Assembly: GCA_933228895.1 (NCBI GenBank)
Contig: OW121850.1
Span: forward strand, 26,607,773-26,671,772
DNA: 64,000 nucleotides
Origin: Platycnemis pennipes
Lineage: Eukaryota; Arthropoda; Insecta; Odonata; Platycnemididae
Direction of reading: 5' to 3'
Numbering within the stretch: the stretch's first letter is position 1; each line of letters begins with the position of its first letter. A model generated the notes under the pieces. It searched no databases and had not been told where the DNA came from. It saw only the letters and a list, made by a program, of their open reading frames with translations. This document shows, piece after piece, positions 37,196-50,018 of this stretch. Position numbers and translations under genes: made by a program.

Positions 37196-39169
37196 AGTTT
37201 TCCTGTGGCGGTTCTTAATTATATTGCTTTTATTCTTTATTTCTATTGGATTGGATCTTAGTCATCCCTCTTAGTCCTGTCCCTATTCCTAATCTTACCT
37301 AGAATTTATTGAACGGTCCGGAGCTATTAATGAAATTTCGCATTAACTTCGTCAGGAGCTTACATGTTTTGCAGTACATCTCTGCTCCGTGGAATACCGC
37401 ATGAAAAACATAAATGTATCCAGTACTCAGTTAAACAAAAGTGATCAGAACAACCACATATTAACTTATGCACGAGGTTTAAAAAAAAGCCCAGAAGAGT
37501 TTGTTTTATCATAAAAAGTTCCGCCACGCCAAAAAATCCCAAACAGTTGCTAAAAAATCATTAAAAACAGTTTTATTTAACGAGATTAATGAAAATTTTT
37601 AAACCACTGAAATCTCACTTTTTCAAAAAGTCTAGCCTTTTTTTCTCGCTCTAGTAATAACTATCATTAGCATTAATTAAAGTTTCGGCTAAATATAATA
37701 CAGTGAGTAATTTTTACTAAACAGAAAGCGACACTAAAACTTGAAAACATTACTATTCCCGGTAAAAATAATGCTGATCATAGCAGTGAAACTTTAAATG
37801 AATGGAATCCCTCTGAAAACAGATTGAAAATTTAGATATGATCACGCAGCTACGCAGATACGCAGCACAAACTTTGTACGCTGAAGTAATATTCACTTTA
37901 AATTTTCACCTTTTGCAGAATCTAATAGTTCAAAAGATGTGTCGTGGAACTCTTTAAATTTATGGAGATTACTTTTTCGTGTGCGTAAGTGACATTTATT
38001 CCACGCCAAACTTTTGGTACGCTTTCAAGAATGAAACTCTGCTAAGTTAGTATCAGGCGGTGCACTAGATACATTTGAAAAAACTTGAAGCCTTGTAAAA
38101 ATAAGGACAAAAATCGCAGTGGGCATGGTTAGAAGCCCTCAAAGTTTCAATTATTCACCGAAATTTAGGGAGTTCAGAAAATTCTGGGAAGAATCTGCTT
38201 TTATGGTAACAAAAAGCAAACTCCATCTGAAAGATGCCATCACATTAATGTTGGTTTCTCAGGTTATGGTTATTATTCCCTATATATCCTAGGTATTTAA
38301 CATTTCAGCTTTTGCACCATAGGAAAACGTCGAGTTATTTATTTATATGGATTATTCTAACAAAAATGATAGGTATTATTTTTTCCTTCATATTAAAAAA
38401 AACGCAGTGGAATTATACTGTTAGGGGGTCTTAATGTGTTACGTGAAGCACCCTTATTCATTTATCGAGGATTTTGGTCTAGGGTCGGACGAGGGACATA
38501 CGTCTTCCTTTGATAGTACGAATTGACGTGAATTGAAGGCAACCAAAGTGCAAATACCTTTTACGGAATCAGCTGGAAATACCATGGTTCAGCACTAATA
38601 ATCGGTAATTACTCGTTTAAACCATTGCTATATCCTCTTCCTACCCAGCTACATAATTTCCTAGTTCTGATTAACAAAGATATTCAGCAATCAGACTAAC
38701 CAGGATCTAATCCTACCAAACTGACATCTTAGAAAATGACACAGGTGGCATTCATACGAGTACTTATTCTCGTCCGGTTCCACAAATTCTATTCAATAGG
38801 AAATTTCATGAGGAACAGGAAAATTTTCCTTTCGTAAATTATGATTTTCCTATGAGTGTGTACATGTATATTGTTGTATTTATTAGATTGATATATAAAA
38901 CTTTAAAAATATGTCACTCATGCTAACTCATGAAATATGCCATTCATGCAATCGGCTGAATAATTCTTTATAAACAATGATTATGGTCTTCAAGTAATAA
39001 TGAAATTTCATGAAATTATTATAAAGTTTGTAATCATACATTTTTTTGTATTAATGTATAAAAACATTAATTCGCTTGGTAATGCTTTAAAATCTAATCT
39101 TTAATCGGGTGTCCTCTTAACATACATAATAGTAACACACACATATATGCCATTTTTATTTTAGACACC
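37196..39169. other. Unassigned AT-rich DNA
   Basis: I see no gene, repeat or structural motif that I can support. A 60-codon frame (37360-37542, minus) has no known motif. Confidence 0.5.
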
Positions 39170-39440
39170 ATTCACCACGTGCTCCATATATCTTCATGGT
39201 CTTATACAAGTCTTACTTTGACATTCCCTTTTCCCCATATATCTTGCTCATCATATTGCTCAGCATGCCTCCAGATATGAATTACCGATAAGTTTATTCA
39301 AAAGTTTTCTTCTGTTTTCTCCCATTCTCCGGAAAACTTATTCGTTAGGTACTCGATTTTTCCATTTTATCTTCATAAATATTCTGTGGCACAACATTTC
39401 TAAGGCTTCTAGTCTCGACAAGGACTGTATTCGATTTAAT
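39170..39440 (-). pseudogene. Decayed RTE-like LINE remnant, minus strand
   Basis: The minus strand reads RLEALEMLCHRIFMKIKW, then NRVPNE, a stop, VFRRMGENRRKLLNKLIG. This corresponds to EAFDIWCYRRMMKIQW...NEVLRRVGGKRSL...KLIGH in the 51.3-51.4 kb copy. The downstream part is too decayed to follow beyond a KGKRECQSK-like stretch. Confidence 0.7.
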
Positions 39441-40199
39441 TACCATATAGAGAAATTAGAAAATTAATTATTTTACACATTACCTGGCCCTCTTTATTCA
39501 GTTAGCCGTCATTGAACGAATATTAAGCGCCAGTTGAAAAATACATATTGAACCTACCTACTTAATTTTCAAAATGAAAAACCCACTAGAAATTGCCACG
39601 ATCGTAAACGTGATTCCCTCCCCTAATTTGATCTCCTTAGGCCAAACTCAATGCATCCCTTCACAAAGGACCTGTTTTAATGGAATTTTGATGACTAGGC
39701 CGACGGCATCACCAGTGAAGCGGGTATTACCAAATTGTGTCGTTTGGCTCGAAGTTGAGACAACAAGGTCGGGTTCCAACCTTCGTTAAGAAGCACGTAT
39801 AGTCTCCCCCTCTCTGCCTGCTCTCTCTCCCCCACCCTCTACTCTTAAAGGACTCAATTGATGAGGCCAGTGAGGCGATAAAGGAACAAAAAAATAAAAA
39901 TCGGAGATCCTAAGCAAGAGAAAGGTCCCAAATGTAAACTAAAGCCGTACCACCAAAACTCCATCCAAGGGGAAAATGCAATCATCCCACGAAGCAAGCT
40001 TTAAATCAATGGAAGAATGTGCAACGGATAAAATTCTATAAAGCCTCGAGTACACTACAGCCCATCGCATTCCTTACAATGCACTTAAGCGCCACTTCTC
40101 GCTAGAAAAGTACAACGGAACACACGTAGCTTGATCTCTGAAATCCGCCGAAAGCTTAAAGAAAGTGCTGGAAAGTGGGTATATAGGATTCTGACGCGA
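39441..40199. other. Unassigned DNA
   Basis: A 71-codon frame at 39574-39789 has no known motif. A CT-rich run lies at 39800-39845. No gene is supported. Confidence 0.5.
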
Positions 40200-40720
40200 G
40201 GGAATTGTGCTCCCATTCCAAACAGATCGTTTGGAACTAGGATTTCCCCGCTCCGACAGAATTGCGGCGTCCCTGCCGAGTGGAGCGAGCGGTCTCGAGA
40301 GGAATGAATGTCTGGAGGAGGAGAGAGCGAGAGAAGATGCGTGGATGACAACGGGAGAGAGAGAGGGAAAACTGTTTTATTCTCCTCGTTTCAAAGCGCG
40401 AATAATTCGTAGCACGACTGCGGAACGGAAGGTGAAGCGTCCGTGGAGTCGTAACGCTGTGGCGGTGATGAATAATTTGTGGAGAGGAAATGTCATAGCG
40501 TGGGGCCCTCCCAAGGGATTGCCGACCTTTGGGCCTCCCCCTACGTGGACCACCGCCGCGATGAACCGAGGAGTTTTCCCACCATGGGGCCCCTCCGCGG
40601 ACTAGTCAGTCCATCCTGCGGGAACGTCGCACTACAATCGGAAGGATTGGACGGTACCACCCACCCCGAAATATTCATAAATATTTATCCGGAGCGCGCA
40701 CGCCGTTAGCAGCGCTCCAG
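40200..40720. other. GC-rich patch
   Basis: A GC- and CpG-containing patch in AT-rich DNA. A 132-codon frame (40207-40605, plus) and a 76-codon frame (40479-40709, plus) overlap in different frames. Neither has a recognised domain. The patch could be a fragment of an element, a regulatory island or an exon, but the sequence does not decide between these. Confidence 0.4.
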
Positions 40721-40727
40721 GGGTGTT

Positions 40728-41037
40728 GTGTTTGAAACTGTCGGGATTATCTCGAATAGGTAACCAAGGAGTCAACGTAGTATAAACGCGAACAGTTCGC
40801 AGATTTGGAGGGCTGTGTTTGAAACCGTCGGGGTTATCTCGAATATGTAACCAAGGAGTCACGTGTTTTATCTCATCTGGGGGCACTATATTCGAGACAT
40901 GTGAGAAAAACTCAAGTGAAAGCAATTAATGATATTGTAACGAGCGATTGAGACACACTAAATTTTCAAACCATTCGTGTTTATACCACGTGACTCCTTG
41001 GCTACCCGCTGAGGGAATTCCGACGGTTTAAAAACAC
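40728..41037. repeat. Three-copy repeat cluster, two direct and one inverted
   Basis: A unit of about 50-70 bp, with core AACCAAGGAGTCA preceded by GTGTTTGAAAC(C/T)GTCGG, occurs at 40728-40793 and 40815-40865 on the plus strand. It occurs inverted at 40966-41037, where the core is AGCCAAGGAGTCACGTGG. Units 1 and 3 also share a following TATAAAC(G/A)CGAA. The repeat makes the minus-strand translation at 40632-40925 look duplicated. That frame is a by-product. Confidence 0.8.
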
Positions 41038-44000
41038 CCATTTTCCAAATTGGGTGCAAACGAGGGCCGGCGGACGACGAATCTACTCCGAGGAATTTCA
41101 TTTCTCTTATCATATCCCCTAGGATTTACCGCTACGTCATCTGTAACTGTAAACACCTTACAGCCCGATAGTCCCAACAAGCCTTGAGAAAATGGGATGC
41201 AAGGCCTTAGTCGTGTTGGGAGTTAAATAATGTCATAAATTCCAACGCGGTTGTGTTGTACATAAACTTTTAAGCACTTTTCCGATTACGAATAACCACA
41301 TTTGGCACATTAAGGCCGTAGTACTTAAATATATTGAAGCCCATCATCAAAATTAGAAAGAAATAAACAGTAAAGAACGTCGAAAAATTTTTGATCCTTT
41401 TACGCCATCCTCAACGAGACACAATGCGAGACTTACTGAAACCTCGGACCTCAATATTAGGTGTAGTTTCGTGGCGTACATAGAAGGAAAACAAATATCA
41501 CCTAATTCCTCTTTTACTGGTGAAGCCCGTTCGGATTTCCTAACGATTCAGGTCCTCGAAGTAGTCCGAAGTCTCAATGCACGTGTCGCACATCATCCTA
41601 AGGGCTGAGCGTTGTGAAGCTCTAAACGTCCGATAAATACATTCCTCACTGTCGGACAGGTGGCTCCTGATACACCGATTTCTCTCTCCGTCTTATTCAG
41701 ATCTCTCCGCACCTACTTACGACAGGCGTTCAAAGGAATACGAATCCTGATTGAAATTATTTCCCGTGAGCCGTATCTCGAAGAGTTCCTCAGTAATTCA
41801 CTATGTTTTAACAACATATCTAACTAAGAATGATAAGTAACGCTAAAGCGGGAAAAACTCTGTTTAGACTTGATTGCATGGTCTAGTGTGGCTGTCAAAA
41901 TTTTCTCCAGTGGTGGGTTGGATGGCTTGTTAGCCAAACATGTCTTACAAACTTGTCAACGAAGTCCGTCATGAACACATTTAACAGAATACCAAAAAAT
42001 TTGGTTACAAAAACAATGATTTATAACTCTCAACTTCTGGGCACGAGTTGCTTCAGTAGAAAATTCGTCATTAAATCCCCAGGAGGAGCATATCGAGTAC
42101 AAAAACCGTCGTAGGAACGCTTAGGAATACGGTTATTCCGACGTCAAATTTCCCTCCATTTTTACCCCGTTAACTTTCAATACATACTTCCTTCTTGTCT
42201 GAATTCTGCTATGCATTTGTAATCAATCCATTTTTTTATTTGGGAACCTTCAACGACAAGGTCCACAGGAACAAGATCATTTGCGGGCACAAATTTGAAC
42301 GGAACTTGCAATTTTTACAAAACTAAAATTTTCAAAGAATGACTGATAAAGCATAAAGTAGGTACTAAAGTTATCAAATTAATTATTTATACGTACGAAA
42401 ATGTTAAAGTGTCTTTGTGTAATGAAAAGCATACAATCAATCAAGTTTAATGTCTGTCGCCATCATGTTATTAAGTAGATTCAATCAGTCAATGCAGTCA
42501 AAGCCTCGCAGTCTTTTTAGTAGGCAAAATAACCCTCAATTTTCCTTTAATATTTCACAAGCCTATATTTGTTTAAAATATTAAATGAACTAACTCTCAC
42601 TTACTCCACTGAAAATTTTCATTTTTCCATGAGGATGGTTTTTTTTACAAAGATAGCTGAGTCTATGTACAATTTATCCAATGTTTATATAATTTACCCA
42701 ATCTACTATTTCTCAATGCACACGGAGAAAACGGAAAGATGACCGGTAAGAAAACGGAGTCCATCATAACTGCTGGAAGTTGGTCTAGTTACAATGAAAG
42801 AGTACGCGAAAGATAGATAACGAAATATTGAGTGTTAGGAAAAGACTTTGAATCAGAGATACGTGGATCCTTTTTACAGAAGGAGTGATTCATGATGTAA
42901 TCAATTTTTTAAGCTCAGAAGGAAAGAAGCAGTGGTTATATAAGTCTTAGAATATAAAAAGAAAGAACACCATACATAAGATAGCGTGGAAGGAGCACTC
43001 AAAATAAAATTTCCAAGTTTCGTATTTCGACTGTTTTCACTCTGCCTAACCTCCAGAGAAAGCAACGTAACTTTTTATGTATAGAGTCCTTACTGAGAAG
43101 CCATGGAAATTTTCATAGAAATTTAACCGAGCGTTAGTTTACAGGCAGATATACAGATCCGGATTCTCGATAGATGCAAAAATTCGTGCGCGGCATAGAC
43201 GTGAGCATAAGCCTTCAGGGATTTTATTTGCAAGACGTCATGGTAAAGAGGGGTGGATATTGCATCCGTTACGACTGTAGTTTTCTTGAACCTGGAAAGT
43301 GTACGTAACTGCGCATTGGCGTGCTGAGACTGCACGAATTGTTAAACGTTCCAGAAAATACACCTTGATGTCGGAAGGCACTCGCGAATTCCCTCTGGAT
43401 ATGACTACTGTCTCTCAGAGAATGGAACTCAAGACGAGGTCATAGGATTTCAGGTTATTTTCTTAGAGCTTTATGTGTTCCGCGGGAGATCTTGACGTCC
43501 GGAACTTCTACATCTCGTGCTTTACGACTATGGCAACATTAAATCCCCCGAGGGGAGACGTCATTTCGACAAAGAACTTTAGAGAGAAAAAATCCAACTC
43601 AGGTATAAATGATTAACTATGAATTTCCCGAGCCAACTGATACGACACAGGCGGTCAAAATAGTGCCTTTTGGTTTTCTTAAGGAATGTACTTGAATACC
43701 AATGTGTAAATAATTGATCACAATTTCTATTGCATTCCAATACAATAGCAAAATACGATGAATTCCTGAAGAAATATAAATGCTATCATCAAATGATTTA
43801 GTACAATGTAGAGGAGTAAAGTAAGAGAATAGATGTCGGTAAAATACTTCATCGTTTCAATGAAAAGTACTTTTCTGCTATTCAGTTGAATTGAAAATAT
43901 TTCCTCGTGATGATTGAGTGAATTACCAATTACTTTATTCATATGACACATTTATGCTATTTATTGGGATGGGATATAACACTTTTCGGAATTGATCATT

Positions 44001-45317
44001 ATCTGTATTGATTAATTTACATTCAATGATAGCATATTTATATTCATTTCTCATCAAGTCATTCTTATATGTTTTAGAAACATTATTGCATTGAAAATTT
44101 AAGTACTTCAGAAATTATTATAAGAAATACATATGAGAGGTTGATGGCAACTCTATAAGTGAAGAGAGGAGTCCTGATTATCGGGTTGGCGATAAAAAGT
44201 TGAATAACAATAAAATAAAATAAATATTTAAATAAATTTACAAAAGTCTTGATGAAGTGAGTTTACCGAAAACAGCATTAAAATAAAATAAAAGTTTGGA
44301 AATTCTACTCTGTCCTGCAAAGAAATATTAATATATACCTGGAAATTAAAAGGTAATCGTGGTTTGAAAATCTATGATGATCCTTAGGTTCGTAAGAGTC
44401 AAAATATAGGCATTATTACAACTAAGAATAATTCTATGCCTGAATTCCTTAATACTCACAAAGTGATATTTTTCTTTGCAGGCTAATATGCACAAAGGCA
44501 AATATTTCGGGCATCAAGAGTTTTTTCAACTCTGGAAAATTTCGAGACCTCTCGAGGAATTAATTTTCATTTCAAACGCTGAAAATCCTTGGGACACCTA
44601 TTTGATGAAGTAAGGGCAAAAAGATTGACCACACATTCTCATTTCCGAAAGAGAGATATATGTGCAAAGAATTTCAAATGAGAAGACGTCGAAGTTTTGG
44701 GAAAACTTCTAGATTGCGAGAGGTGGAACGAGAAACTTGAGTTGCTTTTAATTTGCGGCTGAAATGAGATTGAAATTGATTTTCTGGGAGGAAACGAATT
44801 CGTAATGGGAGGAAAAGCTCGAAAGTTATTGGATACCCTGAGAAAACAATCTTGCTTCAGTTACAACTTTAAAATTGGATGCATCCCATCAGGCATATCT
44901 ACCAGCATATACATAGTTCATGTAAAACAAATCATAAAAAATGATCAGCTGAAATGGTTTGTTCAGGCCGATAGAACAGGACGTGATATTAGGTGACTTT
45001 AGTCTCCTGATCACAATAAACAGAATCCTTGAAAATCATTTTGGATGCGTTCTTTTGATCAGAATGCGAAGTCATTTTTTGTTCATTTTCCATTCACTAG
45101 AGCTGCAGTCACTTACTAACTGTTCATATCCCAATACATTTTATTTTTATGAACTTATATTCTCAGAGAAGTGAGACGTATTGTAAGTTCGCGGGTGAGA
45201 CTACAAACGGCCAAAAATTTGGTTCCCATGCAGAAAATGGGTTTGAATTCGCTTTTTATCCGCTGGCTTTATATCTGGCTTTATATCTTTATATGTGGCT
45301 TTATTTATAATTTTTAA
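41038..45317. other. Unassigned DNA
   Basis: I see no gene that I can support. Short frames (43123-43335 minus, 43727-43951 minus, 44805-44996, 44959-45174) have no known motif. A local TGGCTTTATATC tandem repeats at 45264-45297. Confidence 0.5.
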
Positions 45318-45812
45318 ATATTAATCTGTAATACCGTTGATGGTGTATCATCATGGGGTATTTACACGAGATTTAATCCCCTCGGAAACTATCGGTCAAT
45401 TTGCACGAAACCTCACCATATCCAGATTTGGAGAACGTCTTATCGTGCTCTTTTAAAAAATGTTTATTATTGCAGTCTTATTTCTGATATTCCTGGATTA
45501 AAGTTTGTAAACTACACTTTTGATCAATACTAATTGGATCCAAACGGGTCTTTATCTTATGCTTTCGTTGATAGGGTGTCCACATTGTTAACATGTTCGT
45601 CAGCTTCATAAAAAAATAGAGACGTCTATTTCTGTGGTTTCATTGCGATATCAGTCCTCCGACTCTACGAAACTATACCAAGGAAATGTCACAAAGGTAC
45701 GTTTGAAGATGATAACTGGGATTCGTGTTTATCCATTACTGGCAATGACAAGGATATTTATTTTTTTAAAATTAATTCTGATCAAGAATTAAAGGACACA
45801 GGAATTGTTTGA
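45318..45812 (+). pseudogene. Unrecognised open frame with two stops and no Met
   Basis: One plus-strand frame runs about 165 codons, from after a TAA at 45315 to a TGA at about 45810, with only two internal stops (TAA near 45531 and near 45610). Its composition is protein-like, with many Tyr, Cys, Asp and Trp, and it includes LISDIPGLKFVNYTFDQY and TGNDKDIYFFKINSDQELK. I cannot assign a family. It may be a decayed gene or element, or a chance opening; absence of any Met argues for caution. Confidence 0.25.
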
Positions 45813-47279
45813 TTGATACGCAAGAAACATCAGAAATTTAAAAATATATTTACACCTACTCAAAATAATTGAGAATAAATTGGTAAATTTTAATTTTTCA
45901 ATCAAACACGTAAAGAGTGAAGATAGACTTTTTTGCGCATTTTGAGAAAATCAACAGCTCCGCTAAACTTTATAACGACCGTAGCACCAAAATTTCACTC
46001 GTCTCCTTTAAATACAATTTCCCCTTCCGAAGATCCCTCTCCACTCCCGATTTTATTACCTGGCCACGTCCTTGCCTTTTGCTCACCCTGACCATATTCC
46101 CCCAGCCTACTCACCATTCATCATCCCCCTTATTTTATTCCAGCTCTTTTTCCATGAGAATAGATTTATTTAAGTTTCCGTCCGAGCTGTAATACCTTGA
46201 AAATGGCGCATGGAGCTGAAACGATTTTCTTTATTTGTGCATCAATTATAACCAGTGTTTTCATTTCAACAAAAATACTCCAAGAAAATCTCTCAAAGTA
46301 ATGCCTGAGATATATGCCAATTTTATCGAAGCAGACCTCTCTCAACGAAAATAAAGTATTTTTCAGCCAAGAAAGTCATTTTCGGGTGCCTAATATTCCC
46401 ACTGAATAGTGAAATTATATTACCTCCATTTGTATTTCTTAAAATACATAATTTTCTGTATCATTAGGTAAATATTACCGGTTCCTTGGAAAACATATAC
46501 TTTGAATCAAAATATTAGATTTTTACGAGAAACAGGAAAATTTACCTAATGGCAACGAAAATTATAAATTTCTTTTTTTTTAATTCTCACCACTGAGCTA
46601 TAAGATCCTTATTGTAGTTGGTGGGGAAAGCAGGAAAATTGATAGAATTATATTTAATTAAATTGATGCATTATTTATATTTATTTCAGTTAGTATTTAT
46701 TCTTTACCTGCTATAGCCTAAAGTGTGAAAAAAATGAGATCAACTGCTGCAACTTACAGTGTGGGCATTACATACTTCCTCGAAAAAACACGCACACCAA
46801 AGAAGACAATTATATTGGCTTTCTGCAAAGAACTTGGTAATACGGATTTTGTCCCGCGATATTTTATATTATTAACTCGTGAATCCAAATCACTCACGAC
46901 AAGGACTCCATAAAATCCTACAAATGAATTTTAAATCCCCACAGTTTTGATTCCTTTCGAAGAGTTTCATCAACCTTCAGCATAATGTTCCTGATGACAC
47001 CGCGAGTCGTTGAAATCCGCCGATACAAATGAAGTAAAGTTGAAAAGTACAATTGTTTTCTTCTATTATAAAGTTACAGAAAAATGAGAAAATGGATAGA
47101 TGTAAGTTTTTGAAAGTTGACCGGCTGACTAATATAGATGGAATTTTGTTCTGTTTGAGATCAATTTATGGCTTAATCTCCAGGCTGCATCATGCATTAG
47201 TAACAAAATTGAGCAAAGCCAGACACTGGGTTAAGGTCGGAGGTCACCATTGACCTCAACCACCTCGAGGATGTCTGCT
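45813..47279. other. Unassigned AT-rich DNA
   Basis: Frames at 45917-46192 and 46725-46913 have no known motif. No gene is supported. Confidence 0.5.
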
Positions 47280-48240
47280 AATATGGCTCTGCCTCCCTCC
47301 TACAATCCCGGCATAAAATATTCTTTCCCGGGAGCTGGTCCGTCGTCTCATCTCGTCGCTGCGGTTCCTTTTTCCGTCGTTATCGTTATTAGACCCCATT
47401 AGGGCATCTCAAAGTGCGTGGCCCCTTGGCTTCCCATTTCCCTCACTCCTCCAACCGCCTCCAGGCCTCCGCGGAGTAATCTGCATCTTCTTGATCTCCT
47501 CTTTCGGCAATGACTCCTCTCCTAGGTCATCCATCGCCCTAATGGATATGAATAACCCCATCAGCGTGATGAAAGGGGCTTCCCGCCACTTTCGGAGCGG
47601 GAAATGACGCGAGGAGGTCCTCTTCCCTCCTGGGCGTGCCCTCCTTGCCCCACGAAAACCGCAAAAGGGCATAGAGTGAATGAACGTGAACTCCGTCCGT
47701 CCCTCCCGGTCAACGGAGCTCCCATCACGAACGGATGATGAGCGCGCCAAGGCCGTAGTTACCCATTACCCTTCTACTCCCGTCGACTTCCCGGAACACC
47801 CGGTGCCTCAGGGAAAAATTGCCATTCGACTCCCTCCTCCGCGAAATGAAATTAATCCCCTGCGTCCCTAATCCTCGTGCCAGGCCCAACTTTGATATTT
47901 AATCCGCCAACCACCGGGTCGCGCGCGGACCATCGGCCTTTGATAACGGCCAAGTCGTGTTCATACGTGCTCCCGCATCGCTGGCGAGCTAACGCGGCAA
48001 ATTAATGCGCGTGGACGTTGTGGAAAAGGGAGGTTGAACAAAAATCTCTCTCATCGCCTGCGGTCATTAAAACAAGTATTGGTTCGGCACAGATTCACAA
48101 GTGATACTTTTGTCCCGGCCCGGGAGGTTAATGTCTTCATGAAATTTTCAGAATCTTTGGGTTATCCCGCGTAGTAGCTACCCATTACCCTTCTACTCCC
48201 GTCGGCTTCCCGGAACACCCGCGAAGTTTCGTCACGTACG
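47280..48240. other. GC-rich, CpG-containing patch
   Basis: This is the largest GC-rich patch of the window, with many CpG steps. A 113-codon minus frame (47409-47750) and a 63-codon plus frame (47680-47871) overlap. Neither has a known domain. It may be a CpG-containing regulatory or exon-bearing island, but nothing confirms that. Confidence 0.4.
47755..48221 (+). repeat. 48-nt direct duplication inside the GC-rich patch
   Basis: 47755-47802 and 48174-48221 match at 46 of 48 positions (core CCCATTACCCTTCTACTCCC then TTCCCGGAACACCCG), about 420 bp apart. It is a short direct repeat with no matching flanks. Confidence 0.85.
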
Positions 48241-48370
48241 AACTGCACTCAAGCCATTATCTTCCGAGCCACTATCCTGCAGGCCTTACATGTTTCATTA
48301 TGACGACATTTTTGTAGGATGAGATCCTTTTCTCGGTTGACTTCTTTCATTCGTGTTTGTGTTGCAGGAT

Positions 48371-48660
48371 GCCTACGCTGTTGATGTTCATTACAGTCAG
48401 CTGGCGGCTTTCTCGATTTTGTTGAAAAAAGCGAACTTAACAGTGTTTAAAGTTTGCTTACTGCAGCCTCTCGATGGTATTTCTGTGAAGCCAGGTTGTT
48501 CGGTTGTAAGGCTACGAGATAGAATCTACGGTATTACATTAATGTCTTTAGTTAAAAATAAACCAGGACAATCTACTGTGAGGAAGAACGTCTAGGCATA
48601 TTAACTAGCTCGTACGCACGTGGCGCGATATTGAGTGATCTGTGATCTATTCGCTTTCAG
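48371..48660 (+). pseudogene. Possible relic of a psq/CENP-B-type helix-turn-helix DNA-binding domain
   Basis: The frame at 48371-48595 contains DGISVK, then LRDRIYGIT (48512-48538), then KPGQSTV (48560-48580). Shifting frame at 48580 continues as EEERLGILTSSYARGA. The order, a G-x-S-V helix, a T-L-R-D-R recognition helix, a K-P-G-x-S-T-V linker and an acidic EEE start, resembles the N-terminal half of Tigger/jerky-like transposases and host proteins derived from them. The middle of the first helix pair looks shortened. A strong splice-acceptor-like tract (TTTGTGTTGCAG) ends at 48367, so a host exon is also possible. The resemblance is by eye only. Confidence 0.35.
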
Positions 48661-49599
48661 GGTGATAATTATTCCCCTGTGTAAGTCTTGCAATACTTGG
48701 CATAACATTACGTTAATACTATAAATTGTTCCCTATACGTCATCATTCCCCTGGAATTTAAAAAAAACGTCCTACCTACTTAATATTGCATTTGTCTTTA
48801 CCAGGATGAATTTAACTGTAAGCTCATCGATTATGTATAAGATCTTCGAGTGAAAATGTATCATGAATTCTATGTGTTAAGAGTTCGTCTTAAATTTTGT
48901 TAAAGTGCTTGCTTTCTGCTTACCACCAATGCAAGAAGCTAACTCGTAGGAGAATAAAGTGTAAAATATTTACTGGGGTGTAGGGGAAGACGATGTGAGC
49001 TGAATCGAACTTTTAATAAATAAATAGGACCAAGGAGGGAACCCTGAAGGAATACGTGCGCGTCCACTCGAATGAGATCGGCTAGCCCCCAGTGCGTGAC
49101 TCCGTGATGCACGAAGCACTCAGAAGATGATGAATTGAGCCACTGCTCTCTGATCGTCTCCGAAGAAAATACCAACGAAGCGCCTCTTGCCACGCAAAAC
49201 GTTTACTTTGGACAGGTATATTACTCCATCAAAAAACCGATAGAATACATCTACGTACATATATACCCAGCCTAAAAAAAATATTTGTAAAGACGATAAA
49301 ATATTGAAGAAAAATGATTTATGACTCAATTCGCATTATTGTGAACCCGCTTTTTGAGATTGGTTTCTATTACCTATAATTTGAAAAAAGGGATCTACAT
49401 ATCAATAAAAGCATGGTTTAAACCGAACAGTAGTTTAAAAGAAAAATATGAACTTATCTCAATGTGCCAAAAATAACTTAAAACAGTTAACAATACGCTA
49501 ATGACCATGGGGTAGAGATATAAGAGGCCTTGCCATGCCTCACATTCTAATGAACATAAGGTAAGGCAAGACTGATATTCTAGGCTGAAAATTTCTAAA
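48661..49599. other. Unassigned AT-rich DNA
   Basis: An AATAAA polyadenylation-like signal lies at about 48953. Minus-strand frames at 48939-49193 and 49120-49329 have no known motif. No gene is supported. Confidence 0.5.
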
Positions 49600-49610
49600 A
49601 TTTAACGACA

Positions 49611-49844
49611 ATGACCTTTTCTCAACATCAGCTGGCATTTCAGAAAGCAGTAGAAAACAACATAGGAGAGGACCTGACTGAGAAACCAGTAGAAGAGCGT
49701 GGGGAAAACATTAAATTTGGACTGAAAGAAGTTCTTGGAAGAAGAAAAGTTGTTAAGAAGAAGCCATGGATCACGGGAGAAGTCTTAGTGATTGAAGAGA
49801 GAAGAAAGTACAAGAATGAGAAAACTGAAGACGGGAAGCTTTAA
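49611..49844 (+). pseudogene. LINE linker segment before the RT domain
   Basis: A 77-codon open stretch with a basic KKKPWIT motif and IEERRKYKN, as in the region between the endonuclease and RT of RTE-like proteins. It ends at TAA 49842-49844. The same frame continues as recognisable protein (YKKIRNEVSRKARKR) to a TGA at 49890. A 5-nt deletion near 49948, seen by comparison with 9398-9402, then shifts the frame. The first Met is inside the domain and is not a true start. Confidence 0.8.
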
Positions 49845-50018
49845 TACAAAAAAATAAGAAACGAAGTAAGTCGCAAAGCCAGGAAACGTTGAGAAATGTG
49901 GATGAACAATCTGTGCGAAGATGTACAAAACAACCTTGCCCTTGGAAAGCTGCCTATAGAATAGTGAGGAACCACTTCAAGGAAAGGTGAGCAAGATGCA
50001 TTGCTATAAGAGACAAAG

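Noticed and set aside
40632..40925. Minus-strand frame with a duplicated protein motif
   Set aside because: The duplication is explained by the DNA repeat units at 40728-40865, which also occur inverted at 40966-41037.
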